From NCBI GenBank assembly GCA_025526935.1, contig JAHLKD010000102.1, positions 124,001-188,000 on the forward strand: 64,000 nucleotides of DNA, in the 5' to 3' direction. This DNA is from Cladochytrium replicatum (Eukaryota > Chytridiomycota > Chytridiomycetes > Cladochytriales > Cladochytriaceae). Positions within the stretch are counted from its first letter, which is position 1; each line of letters begins with the position of its first letter. The notes beneath the pieces were generated by a model that saw only the letters and a list, made by a program, of their open reading frames with translations, was not told where the DNA came from and searched no databases. Made by a program: the position numbers and the translations under genes. Shown here piece by piece: positions 11,800 to 22,358 of the stretch.

Positions 11800-12533
11800 A
11801 CTGTGTAGAAACAAAGACCGATGTTTGTTCTGATATGTAGAAAAGATAATTATCTTCGCAGTCAATAATCTCCATTCACTTTTGCTGCTGCCAGTCAAAG
11901 CCAGTTATCTATCACATTTTCCCATTCAAAGGACTGGCTTGATAGTGCAACTTGTATATGGAGCACGAATCGCTATTGCGTCTCACTTCCAGTCACTTCC
12001 TGTGTTGTTTTGCATTCCGTTGATTTGTTATTTTGTTATTTTTTTCAATCAAAACAAAGAAAGACAAGAAGGGCTTCGTTTGTAAGTTAATAAAGAAAAC
12101 AAACAACATATTTACAAAGAAAAATAAGATACAGGAATTCACATTCATACCAGCCCACCAGAGCAGCATTCAAAGATCCAATTAGAAAAGTGTGTATTCC
12201 CATACTGATTGTATGGCCACAACCGCTGAGAAAGGGGGGAAATGGGGAGGTTATAGGCTGTGAGGAAATGGCCTGGGATGGTAACCCATTTTTAAAAGGG
12301 AGCCCAAGAAAAGAAAAGGAGGCGGAAGGCGATAAGAATAAGCTTGGGGGAAAGAAAAGTAAAAAAATTAAAAGTGTTGCAAAAAAGGGATATTTCTGGG
12401 ATGAAAGAGCGACCTCTGAAGACTTAAAAGAAGAAATAAAAGGTGTATATAAGGCACGAGGGACGACAAAAGGAAGAAGAAGAAAAAGTCCAAGAGATTC
12501 TGGAACAAAACAGGTTCATTTTCGGGCTCGGAA
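11800..12533. other. Intergenic; purine-rich plus strand
   Basis: No gene seen. From about 12220 to 12500 the plus strand is markedly A/G-rich. It lies downstream of both flanking genes and probably includes the 3' UTR of the leftward transcription factor. Confidence 0.4.
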
Positions 12534-14123
12534 TCAATCGGAGCCATTTTCAAAGTGTTGCGAGAGCGACAGTCGCCCCGATAATGACCAAACTGACGAG
12601 GTCTCCGCGACGTAATGTTCAAGTTGAACCGGTGGTACTGGAGCCCAGCTCGTCACCTCGGAAGTCTCCAATGCCGTATTCGCGCTCACCGCCCGTTCGA
12701 ATTCGCTCAAAAATGGAAACGACTCGTTGTTCATCTCGGGCCGCACGTTCGTGAGCGATGGTGGGTGCTGCTGTAGTCCAAACAGTGCCGATGACGACGC
12801 GAAGGGGTTGCCCGAGAGCGGCGTGGATGGCGAGAGCGCATCGATCGAGAGAGAGGGGCGGTGACTCGGTGTGAATTCGGGGATGGCGCTTACGAGCGAG
12901 GTGCCGAACGCACCGAATGAATACGCGGAGAGGGCGTCGTCAATCTTGATAAACAATTCGGGGGCAGTGGCTGCCGCGGGGGTGCTGCTGAACGGAGTAA
13001 GCGTGCTGGAAAAGGTTAGATTTGGATCGCTTGGGATCCAGGACGACGAGGCGGTTGTTGAGTAGTCTGTGCTGTTCAGCGGTAGAGTTACAGAATTAGC
13101 AAACTGGAAACTCGATGAAAAATGCGGTGTGATGCCGCCGTTGGAATCAAACAATGGGATCGGTATCGCGGGGCTGCGCTGGAGCTCAAAAGCCGATTCA
13201 AAAGCCGATGAGAGCGGGCCAGCTGTAGTTGAGATCGGGAACAGCGCCGATGTAGGTGTCGTGAGCTCTGATCCCGCCGAGGCAGACGGTAAAGAGCCCC
13301 CGAGTGCAGGCGGGATCGCCAGAATCGGCAAGGGGTGGTTGTGTTCCATCACCCTGCTAGGCCTAAACTGCCATGGCTGCTCCGGATTCTCGCGATGGAG
13401 AATCAAGTGGAACCTACACCCCGTATCCATCCTTCTCTGCCTTCTCCCCGACCCTTTCCGATTCACCCCGCTTGAATCCGACACACTTGTGTCTACAGAT
13501 CCTCTTCTCTCAACCAAGCTCGCCGTTGACCCCCGTCGCTCAAGCCCGCTCGCAGTCGACCCCCTCCGTTCCAACCCACTCGCCGTCGACCCCCGTCGCT
13601 CGAGCCCGCCCCACGTCGACCCGCTCTCCTGCGATGAGCCCGGGTACGGCCCCGACGGCGTTCGTGTCCGGCACCCGCACACGAGCACCGCGTAGTTTTG
13701 TCGCGACGTGCGCACGAGGATCGAAAACCCGGCTTTCCGTGCATGTTCGCGGGCGAAGTCGATGGCGTCGTTCCGTTCCATGAACGTCCGTCCGAGGAGT
13801 CGGGACACGAACGGGTTGTCTTCCGCTAGGGTTGGAGGCGAATCGTCCGAGTGGAGGGTCAGGGAGGTCGATGTTGAGGATTCGTCGTTGAGGAGCGCGG
13901 CTTCGTCGAGGTCCGCGGGGCACAGAAAGTCAGAGATGGAGAGCGGGAAGGGGTATTGTGTGGATCGGTCATCGGAGAGTGGATCGTCGGGCTGATTTTG
14001 GTGTTGTGTAAAATCTTTGAAGCTGTACAAGTACTCTTCGGTATCCGAGAACATGGCTGGTTCGTCGGCGGCCAGAAACAATCCAATGCTTTCGGCGGTT
14101 AAACGAGTGTCTTCAGACAGCAT
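12534..14123 (-). CDS. FAR1/GCM1-like zinc-binding transcription factor
   Basis: A single exon of 529 aa. Residues about 105-265 look like a FAR1-type DNA-binding domain of the WRKY-GCM1 fold. GRTFMERNDAIDFAREHARK and GFSILVRTSRQNYAVLVCGC form the first half; TGCRFHLILHRE, then RVMEHNHPL, supply the later Cys and the His-x-His pair expected for zinc. Between the halves sits an insert of about 70 residues with tandem copies of LERRGSTASG. The C-terminal 260 residues are Ser/Pro/Thr-rich, as in activation domains. The start is the first ATG in an open frame. It diverges from the epoxide hydrolase gene 673 bp away. DNA-binding function is inferred from the fold match only. Confidence 0.75.
   Translation of the reverse strand: MLSEDTRLTAESIGLFLAADEPAMFSDTEEYLYSFKDFTQHQNQPDDPLSDDRSTQYPFPLSISDFLCPADLDEAALLNDESSTSTSLTLHSDDSPPTLAEDNPFVSRLLGRTFMERNDAIDFAREHARKAGFSILVRTSRQNYAVLVCGCRTRTPSGPYPGSSQESGSTWGGLERRGSTASGLERRGSTASGLERRGSTASLVERRGSVDTSVSDSSGVNRKGSGRRQRRMDTGCRFHLILHRENPEQPWQFRPSRVMEHNHPLPILAIPPALGGSLPSASAGSELTTPTSALFPISTTAGPLSSAFESAFELQRSPAIPIPLFDSNGGITPHFSSSFQFANSVTLPLNSTDYSTTASSSWIPSDPNLTFSSTLTPFSSTPAAATAPELFIKIDDALSAYSFGAFGTSLVSAIPEFTPSHRPSLSIDALSPSTPLSGNPFASSSALFGLQQHPPSLTNVRPEMNNESFPFLSEFERAVSANTALETSEVTSWAPVPPVQLEHYVAETSSVWSLSGRLSLSQHFENGSD
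13498..13605 (-). repeat. Tandem 30-bp coding repeat (LERRGSTASG)
   Basis: Within the transcription-factor gene, a 30-bp unit encoding LERRGSTASG is present three times in a row, followed by a diverged fourth unit (VERRGSVDTS). Each unit carries an RRGS/T sequence, the basophilic consensus of cAMP-dependent protein kinase. The units differ slightly in DNA sequence. Confidence 0.8.
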
Positions 14124-14796
14124 CCCCAGGCCGGTGTAAATCTAAAACCCCCCCGACCGGGGTTTTGGGATATGATTTGATGTTTCAAGTGGGCTGAGCG
14201 GGTCTAAAATGTGCAACCAGATTTAGTCATCATGGAGAGGTCAGAATGAAGACGGGTATGAGACGAGGGTGATGATGCTTGAATCATTACGCTTGAAGCG
14301 AGATAGCTGGTGTTGCTCGAAAGCAAAGAAGCAAAAGGTCTGGTTTCGCCAGTTACCCATGCCATCATCACACACCCAAATCATTACCCTAGAAACAAAG
14401 GGCTCGAGATAAGCGCACTCACCAGCTAGCAGCGGGCCAGAGCCCAGGAAGAAAGAGTAATACTTGTGCGTTCGTTTCTCGTTTCGATCACAGAGTCAGA
14501 GTCAGTGTAGAACCCGCACACAAGAACAAAAGAACAAATAACAAATAACAAAAGAACAAATCCAAGTGTTCAAGTGTTGGCATGTGGGGCACCCAGGGTC
14601 AGAGTCTGGAACTTAGCATTTTGTTAAAACGATGATCACAATTAACATACGAATTATGGCAATAACAATAATGATGTGCTACCTGTGGTCTCTGCTGGTA
14701 TTATTGACATCGATATTGACATTGATATGAGAACCTGTGTATGTGTGTGTGTGTTGCTCGCTTGTGCCTGCCAGATTTCACTTTCGTCTCTCAACG
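14124..14796. promoter_or_regulatory. Divergent promoter region
   Basis: 673 bp between the start codons of the leftward transcription factor and the rightward epoxide hydrolase. It holds short tandem repeats (an ACAAATA-type run near 14530, a TG run near 14735) and no visible gene. It must contain both promoters. Confidence 0.45.
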
Positions 14797-16289
14797 ATGG
14801 ACCCGACCAACCCAGCTGCCTTCAACCATCGCTACGAGAAAATAAACAAAATCGTTCTGCGTATGTACTTCCGACTTTGAGCGCTCTCGCTAATCCATTC
14901 TTCACTCAAAAGACTTTGTCGACCATGGAAACCCGACAGCTCCGCTGATTATACTTGTCCACGGATTTCCCGATGTACGTTTATCTCATCCTGTCATGCT
15001 GAACCAGATCCTGATAAAAATTGTCGCCGCTCTTCCTTTTTTGTAGTTTTGGTATGGTGAGTACTTCCTCGTTTTGAGCTACGTCAGTAACTCACTGCAC
15101 ACACATATAGGTTGGCGCTACCAGGTTCCATTCTTAACCTCGCTCGGCTTTCGGGTCATCGTTCCCGACGTGCGCGGCTATGGTACATATTTATGGCAAA
15201 ATGTCACCGAATCTGACACATGTCGTTTTTCTACTTTCAGGTGAATCCGATTCTTTGAAAGTCGTCCCGGGCGACCGCCATGCCCTCGACTTCTTCACTT
15301 GGAAGTCGGTGTGCGGGGATCTTGCTGCCCTCATCGACTTCCTCGACAACGAACCCGTGCGCAAGAGGGCGTTGAACATTCAAAACGGAAAGGGCAAAGC
15401 CATCTTTCTTGGCCATGACTGGTTGGTAAATTTCAATGGCCGTTGAAAATGTGTGCTGAGTGTTTATTTGGGTTGCTTAGGGGAGGAGTCATTGTGTACC
15501 GTATGGCGATGCACCATCCTGACCGAGTCCGTGCTGTGATCTCCCTCTCGACGGCATACTACCCCCCGCTTACGACACATATGCCCCTCACCACCATTGT
15601 GAAATACAATCCGCAATTCAAGTATCAGCTGTGGTTCGCTGCGGACTACGGCACAGCCGAATTTGTCAATGCTAACATTGAGGCATTCGTGGACTCGATT
15701 TTCGTTCCCGCGTTGACCGACCCATCGTATGCTGGGAAAGGGTTCTTTACGGCGGATAGCATCGAAAGCGCAGTGTTTGGAGACGGGACGACGTTGCCAA
15801 GCGTGTTTGAAACCGCGCAGGTTTGGTAAAAGCTGCTGGGTTTTCTGCGTCAATTATTGATTATAGGCTTGTGAAGGAGCGAAAATATTATGTGGATACT
15901 TTCAAACGCACTGGAATGGAAGGAGGTTTCAACTACTACAAGACCCGGCACCACAACTACATTGACGAAATGAAACTTTCGCCGTTCATCAAACATCCTG
16001 TTCTTTTCGTAAGCCATATGAACGAGGTGTTTATTCTTGAACTAAATCATTTCATTTTTTCCAGATTGCAGGTACGGACGATGCAGCGCTCCCGCCGTCG
16101 ATGGCAAAGAACATGCCTAAATACATCAGTGATCTTCACATGGAGAAAGTGAGAGGAGGGCACTGGATTCAGGTCGAGAGGCGCAAGGAAGTCAACTCTA
16201 TGATCACCGACTGGTTGGCCAGCAAAGCGTTGCTGCCAGAAATATTCGAGAAGAAGGCGGGGAAGAAAGCTGGTGGAGCAAAGTTGTGA
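14797..16289 (+). CDS. Epoxide hydrolase-like alpha/beta hydrolase 1
   Basis: Eight exons (14797-14860, 14913-14974, 15047-15056, 15111-15182, 15241-15421, 15481-15820, 15880-16008, 16065-16289) give 360 aa. The family opens epoxides through an aspartyl-ester intermediate, or dehalogenates related substrates. Visible motifs are the oxyanion-hole HGFPDFWYGW, the nucleophile GHDWGG with Asp near residue 129 (split by an intron after the Trp codon's second base), the acid region AGTDDAALP and the base His in GGHWIQVE. Exon 3 is only 10 nt (TTTTGGTATG) and supplies FWY of the conserved motif. No signal peptide or TM segment is seen, so it is probably soluble. It is the first of two tandem paralogues with the same exon plan. 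Confidence 0.9.
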
Positions 16290-16421
16290 AAGCTACTCAT
16301 CGTCAATGTAACCTTGTTTTCTCATCAACGTCACTCATTTTTCAAAGTATTATGCTTTCGATTATGAAAGCTTTTTGCCAATCCCTCTTGTACATAGTTA
16401 TGGCTGTCGGGTTCACCTGAA

Positions 16422-16974
16422 CATGACATATAGTTTTAGCCGATGGGAAGAAGTTTGAACCGATCCACGGTGTTCAGTCAGTGAAGCATAGTAGTGTGAA
16501 GATGGATCGACGAACGGATCCAGCAAACCCCGCCTCGTTCAACCACCAATACGAGAAGACAAACGGCATTCGCTTGCGTAACATTTGAACCCACGAACCG
16601 ACTCATCATTACTGGACGCTGTTTCAGACTTTGTGGACGAAGGGAATCTCAACGGTCCGCTGATCTTTCTACTTCACGGGTTTCATGACACACAGTTTTA
16701 GCCGATGGGAAGAAGTTTGAACCGATCCACGGTGTGTGCAGTGCAGGCTGTTGGTTTCAATAGTGAAGCACAGTAGTGTGAAGATGGATCGACGAATGGA
16801 TCCAGCAAACCCGGCCTCTTTCAACCACCGATACGAGAAGATAAATGGCATTCGCTTGCGTAACATTGGAACCCATGAACCGACTCATCATCACTGAGAC
16901 GCTGTTTCTTTTTCAGACTTTGTGGACGAAGGGAATCTCAACGGTCCGCTGATCTTTCTAGTTCACGGGTTTCC
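16422..16974 (+). repeat. Tandem duplication of promoter plus first exons
   Basis: Two direct copies, about 16422-16683 and 16684-16974. Each starts at CATGACA and runs through TTTTAGCCGATGGGAAGAAG, the first exon (MDRR.DPANPASFNH), intron 1 and most of exon 2. The second copy has an extra 20-odd bp before the ATG. The junction falls inside exon 2 at CACGGGTTTC. Confidence 0.85.
16502..16683 (+). pseudogene. 5' fragment of an epoxide hydrolase gene
   Basis: The upstream copy of the duplicated block encodes MDRRTDPANPASFNHQYEK, a spliceable intron and FVDEGNLNGPLIFLLHGF, then stops abruptly where the next copy begins. No catalytic Asp, cap or base follows. It still carries a promoter-like upstream region identical in part to that of the intact gene, so it could be transcribed. 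Confidence 0.8.
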
Positions 16975-18268
16975 AGACGTAAGCATTTCCCATATTATTC
17001 TTTTGCAAGCTGCCTCTAACAAATTTGCCTTGAAATTTGCCCACACCAGATTTGGTATGGTAGGTGCAGTCCAAACTCCAGGCTTTCTGTTGGCTTATCT
17101 TTGCAACGATTCCAAACAGGATGGCGGTTTCAAATCTCGTTTCTAGCATCGTTAGGATTTCGTATCGTCGTTCCTGACATGCGAGGTTATGGTGAATAAG
17201 TCACATTGCTGAAGATGATGGCACTCATACCAAAAGTTTTGTAGGTGAAACTGAAACCCGCACAGTGCTTCCTGGAGACCGTCATGCCTTGGAATTCTTT
17301 ACCTGGAAGTCTGTCAGCGGAGACCTTGCAGCTCTCATCGATTTCATCAACGACGAACCTCATCGGAGGAAAGCCTTGAAGATCAAGAAGGGTAAGGGTA
17401 CGGCCATCTTTCTAGGACACGACTGGTACACAAAACGAACAACCGACATACACTCTGTCATCAAAATCTCTTTTGCAAACCACAGGGGGGGAGTCACAGT
17501 CTTTCGAATGGCGATGCACCACCCTACCCGTGTCTCCGCCGTGATCTCCCTGTGCGTGACTTACTACCCGCCCTTCACATCCTATATGCCCCTCCAAAAG
17601 ATCGTGAAACACAACCCGCAATTCCAGTACCACCTGTGGTTTGCGGCGGATTACGGCACGGTGGAGTTCATCAATGCCAACACCGAAACGTTCATCGACA
17701 CTTTATTTACTCCTGCGCCGGAGCCAGATGAGAAACTACCCAGGCTTACGGGATCGGGGCTGGACAGCGGCGATGGGAAGAAACCGCGCAGCGTTTTAGA
17801 AAGCGGGGAGGTGAGCGAGTGAGTGGATTTAGTATGTTTCGCAATCACGTATGTCGTTGTGGTTATTTTTCGACAGGTGCACCAGTTTTATGTCGATACG
17901 TTCAAGCGCACTGGGTTCCAAGGCGGACTCAACTATTACAAAACGCGGTTCCTCAACTACATGGACGAACTGAACATGCCGGCGCAATATCGGCACCCCG
18001 TCCTATTTGTGAGTTTTAAAATAAATAACGTTTGTATGATTGATCTTTGGTTTTTGTTCAGATCGCGGGGTCGGATGATCCTGCTCTCCCGGTTTCCATG
18101 GCCAGATCGATGCCCAAGTTTATACCTGATCTTACCATGGAGGCACTCACGGCCGGGCACTGGGTGCAGGTTGAGCAGCACGATGGAGTCAACAAGATGA
18201 TTCGTGAGTGGCTGGACCGGAAAGGAATGCTCCCCGCGAGTGTCACGAATGCGAAACCCAAACTATGA
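16784..18268 (+). CDS. Epoxide hydrolase-like alpha/beta hydrolase 2
   Basis: Eight exons (16784-16859, 16917-16978, 17050-17059, 17120-17191, 17245-17425, 17486-17810, 17877-18008, 18062-18268) give 354 aa. Exons 2-5 are 62, 10, 72 and 181 nt, exactly as in the paralogue 500 bp upstream. Motifs are HGFPDIWYGW, GHDWGG (nucleophile Asp near residue 133), AGSDDPALP and the catalytic His in AGHWVQVE. The 10-nt exon 3 here is ATTTGGTATG, changing Phe to Ile. The largest divergence is in the cap insert before QFYVDTFKRTGFQGGLNYYK. The start codon chosen is the one in the downstream, complete copy of the duplicated 5' block. Confidence 0.9.
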
Positions 18269-18528
18269 AAAAATAACAATTTGTGTGAGTGTTAAAAGTT
18301 GTTTCTTGTTTTGTAAATTCGAGGTTTAAATTGATGTCTTTGGTTTCATATTATTCTTCTTCAATTCAAGGAGAGGATGAGGTGCAAATAGCGCGGATGG
18401 TGATTGGGGTTTGTCGAGAGAGTGCCAACACGTTTTGACGTTTTGTGTTTATTACTGAACGAGAACATACTAGTACAAGAGTGATGTAAGAACTTGATAA
18501 TTCCACTCCCTTCCGTCTCCGACCAGAT

Positions 18529-19860
18529 TCACAAATTTGCAGCATAGTCAAGGACCATCTTGCCAACTGTAGTTAAAGTTTCGAGCTGCGTATGCGCCCT
18601 CCTCAAGTTTTCCAAGTTGTACTGCATCACTTTTCCCTCATCCAAGATTGGCACCTTCAAAATGCCACGTTCGACGAGGGAAGCTGCAAGGTCGAGAATC
18701 TCGCCTTGTTTCTCAGGCTCATATCCATGTAGGGCTCGTCCAAAAATGAACTCGAATGAAAAGGACTGGCATTTACGGAACATCTTGGACAGATCTACAG
18801 GACCTTTTGTGGGATTGATCATTATGACATCTAGGAAGGGCTTTGAGCAGATAACACATGAGAATTTGGTGAACATACTGCCGAAAGGCTTGAGGATCTC
18901 CAAACCGGCTTCGAAGTACCCGCTCTTCAAATCAAGCTCCGTCTGCGTGTCATAGATGTACTCCACCCCTCCTTCGATCCCGATCTTTTCCAGCTCCTTT
19001 CGAAAGAAATCGGCTGGGACAGGCGAATCGTACGACGTTCTGAGATGCTCGATCACATGGTCTGCGCCGAGGGAGCGAGCGAATGCCTCCGAGTCTGGAC
19101 GAGAAGCGCTTGCTATGACCTCTAGGCCCGCCAACTTCGCAAGCTGGACCACGATGGACCCCATGCCCCCAGCTCCACCGATCACAAGGATACGCTTGCG
19201 GTTGGAGGACAGAGCGGCGGGTATGATTTCTCTCGCATCGTTTTGAGTGAGAGGGATACGCATGGTGTGGAAGAGTCCTTCCCAGGCTGATTGGAGGTAA
19301 ATAAGTTGAAGTCAGATATACGGATCACGAGCTTACCCGCTAGGGTGACCAGAGGCATTGATGCAGCCTGAACAAACGAGAGATTCTCAGGCATGCGACC
19401 CACAATCCGACTGCAAAGGCGAGTGTTTTAGCTAAGGCAGGTATGATCTCGGCGAAATACCTGTCAACCACTTGCATCTCGGCGTTCGACCCAGGCTGGC
19501 CAGCCAAACCGGCGTACCTAAATCCAAAAATCTTCAGGTCAAAGTGGGATCAATATATGTTATAGAGAAATTGTACCAAACTCGGTCCCCAACTTTGAAA
19601 CGACGCACAGCGGTTCCCACTTCCGTCACCACACCCGCCGAATCGAACCCAAGAATCAGAGGGTTACGTGGCGGACGCCTCTTTTCTTCCGGTGCGTCAT
19701 CCGGGATCGCGCGTCCGCGTATCTTGGTGTCGATGTTATTCACACTGACCGCTTTGATCTTCACTATGATGTGCCATTCGGTTTCAAGAACAGGTGGGTC
19801 GATGTTGAGTTCCTTGAGCTCATCCACGCCGCCTAAGCGAGTGATTCCAATAGCGCGCAT
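18529..19860 (-). CDS. Zeta-crystallin-type NAD(P)H-dependent oxidoreductase
   Basis: Four exons (19577-19860, 19461-19517, 19337-19410, 18529-19286) give 390 aa. This is a medium-chain dehydrogenase of the quinone-oxidoreductase/alcohol-dehydrogenase-like group. The N-terminal GroES-like domain has KIKAVSVNNIDTKIRG, ILGFDSAGVV and FKVGDRVWYAG. The Rossmann domain has VIGGAGGMGSIVVQLAK near residue 185, then SLGADHVI and VEYIYDT. The structural-zinc cysteines are absent, as in the zinc-free quinone reductases. The substrate cannot be read from the sequence. It is convergent with the epoxide hydrolase to its left. All introns keep frame and restore conserved residues (RVW|YAG, TLAG|AWEG). Confidence 0.9.
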
Positions 19861-21172
19861 TATGTATATACACAGTCGTTCTTTTTTTGGGGTTTGGATT
19901 AGGGATGGTTGAAAGGCATTTTAAAGTGAACCATTCGTAAACATTCAAGACATTGATTGTTCGATTACTGGGCGTCTGTGCCGCTCGGCACGTCCACGAA
20001 GAAGCAAACTCCGCTCGACGGAGGATAATCTAAATTGTCGGTCCCCGCCAATCAATCTCAATCATTGCATTAAGTTTTTATCAAAGGATCAACTCAGTGA
20101 AACAAATAGGTGCGTTGATGTGTATTTGAAAGATCAGTCCCGCCAAATTCAATTGGCGTCATTTTTGTACCAAACGACAATTCAGCGGCAGTAAACGCAG
20201 GAGTCGTCTATGTGTTTGAACGTTCGCCACGCTGTTCATATGATGTGCTCCATTTCGATACTTATCGAAGTGAACTGGACAGCGCTTCAACCATTTTGCT
20301 CCGATTAAGGTTTTGAACATTTTTGGCAAATTTTCGAAGTGTGATGGCCAAACAATGAGAATCGCACAGGACCGCAAGCAGTTCCTTATTTTACGCCGTC
20401 TCCTTTACATTCTCTGTGGACCGAGAGCTGGCACTTTCTGCAAGTCCGCTGTTCGAGGGTGGTTCGATTTTAGGCTCAGCGACACAAAACTTCAACGTTA
20501 AAAGCCGAATAGATCCTCAGGGGCTCTCTTAGTTTTCGAACGACGTTTTCAGCAGCTTGAGGAAGGAGAAAGACTGGGAAAGACTATCTCGCGAAATTGG
20601 ACGAGGATCGGTGTGGAAGAGTCTCCGTATATTAGAAGGCGATTTGAAGATCCAAAACGAGATAATATCCTGGCGTGGGGATATGGTGGAACTGAAAAGC
20701 GGTATGACTATTCGACGGAGGCACTTTGCGTTCCTGTGGGACGATCGTCAGCCATGGCCAAAATAAATATCTTTCAGAAAACGAGCTTTCCGAAAAAGGT
20801 GAGTGATCTCTGAAATACACAGTTGAGCTTTGAACGCAGTATAAAGAGGGTCAGAACGGAAATCCCCGTTATTTGTCTCCCAAGAAAGTTGACGGATCTC
20901 CCTCCTTGGGTGATCCACCTTCCCTCGCCTTCTTTCTGTTTCTTTTTTCCGCGCGTCACTTAAAAAACCGAGAGTGCCTTCCGTGGCGCAGTGACTGACC
21001 GTAGCGACTCAAGTTTTTCGAGACTTAGAAAATGGCTTATTTAGAGCCTTGTGCCCTCAACAGAGCTCCGCCCGTCGCCCTCTTGGATCTGAAGCTCGAC
21101 ACTTAAATCCCAGCCTGTCACTTTCTCTTCTCTGACTTGTGATCTACCCCTGCAACTTCCAATCAGCCAATC
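19861..21172. other. 1.3-kb intergenic region with one open fragment
   Basis: Mostly featureless. From 20535 to 20813 (+) there is a 93-codon open stretch (FERRFQQLEEGERLGKTIS to KTSFPKKVSDL) preceded by a possible acceptor (CTTAG). Its composition looks protein-like, but I recognise no domain and can place no start codon or upstream exon. It may be the last exon of a decayed gene. Confidence 0.3.
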
Positions 21173-21959
21173 ATGACTGTCATCCAGTGCTCAGCTTGCA
21201 ACCTTGCGCGCGATCATCGTCTCGAGGCGATCAAAGACCACTTCCGTGCACTCAGTGCGAGCGCATACGATCGTCCTACCAACAGTGGAAGGGTATACTT
21301 CCCTAAGTTTGCAGTTGAATGTCCCATGCTGAACCTTTTCGTCACAGGAATGGATGTTCAAGCTCAACTTTGACGATTCGTACAGCAACCGCACCGTGAG
21401 CACAATCACGGGCACGTATACACGCGAATGCTTCCTGTGCGGCTACATTCGCATCCGTGAGAGCTGGGAGTTTGTCGGCTACGCTTCAGGTCGGGAGATG
21501 CACTGGTTCGCACCGAACGAGGCGCCGCGACCTGAGCGACGTTCCATCACCGATTGGATCTTCCCTTCCAACAACAGCAGTATGCAGAACAACAACGTGC
21601 CAGTGTTTCAGATTGGACCAGTTGAGAATGCACAGTCGAGCATGGCGATGCCGCGGTACAGCGACAAACGCCACCACCACCAAAACCATGCCAACAACGT
21701 ACCGGTGTTTCAGATTGGATCCGTTGCGGACGGACAAACGAGCGTGGCAGTGACGGGATCGGAATACACCGTCAGCAAGGCGAGGACGTACATTGATGAG
21801 AGTGGATCAGCCGTGCGAGTATGGAAGGAATACACCGGCCACCCCGACGGACGTCCAGGGACAGTCATCGAATCGATCTCGAACAACAACTCGTCTTCTG
21901 GTTGGCCCGCTGGAGTGACTCCCGAGAGCGTTTGGTTGAGCAACTTTGGTCGATTGTAA
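21173..21959 (+). CDS. Small unknown protein with repeated VPVFQIG
   Basis: Two exons (21173-21292 and 21348-21959) join in phase 0 to give 243 aa. The N-terminal half has two Cys pairs (CSACN near residue 6, CFLCGY near residue 69) that could bind zinc. It also has a tight run EWMFKLNFDDSYSNRTVSTI and SWEFVGYASGREMHWF. The middle is Asn/His/Gln-rich and contains NNVPVFQIGPVENAQSS and NNVPVFQIGSVADGQTS, an internal duplication. I do not recognise the family and assign no function. No signal peptide or TM segment is visible. Confidence 0.65.
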
Positions 21960-22358
21960 AAAACCATCCGATCTCCCAACGCCCTTGATACCTGCTTTCT
22001 CGCTCGACATCCGTCTATCAATCCCGTTCTATCGCCGAGAGATGCTCCGACACAGTTGTGTCGACGATGATCGACAGTTATAGTGCGGCCCCTCTGGAAG
22101 GGCTGCTTCTGTGGGAAAGTATTCCCTAGTAATGGGCCAGTCATAGTACCTGCACCTGCAGCGTAGTGTGAGATTCTAACAGTGAATGCAGTTTATGCCA
22201 GTGGTTTTCTTGGTAGACAGTGGACACTATTCCGTTTTGATACCTCTTCTTTGTCGTTTCTTTTTATATCTTGGATCATGCAAAGCTCAGACTCAAAGGC
22301 AAACCCAATAATACAATATCAGTTTCGAAACTCGTTCCAGTTCTCTCACTTTCACAAC
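21960..22358. other. Convergent 3' gap
   Basis: Roughly 400 bp between the stop codons of two convergent genes. Nothing beyond presumed 3' UTRs is visible. Confidence 0.4.

Noticed and set aside
20440-20480. GGTTCGATTTTAGG resembles a tRNA T-loop.
   Set aside because: No matching T stem, acceptor stem, D arm or anticodon arm could be folded around it.
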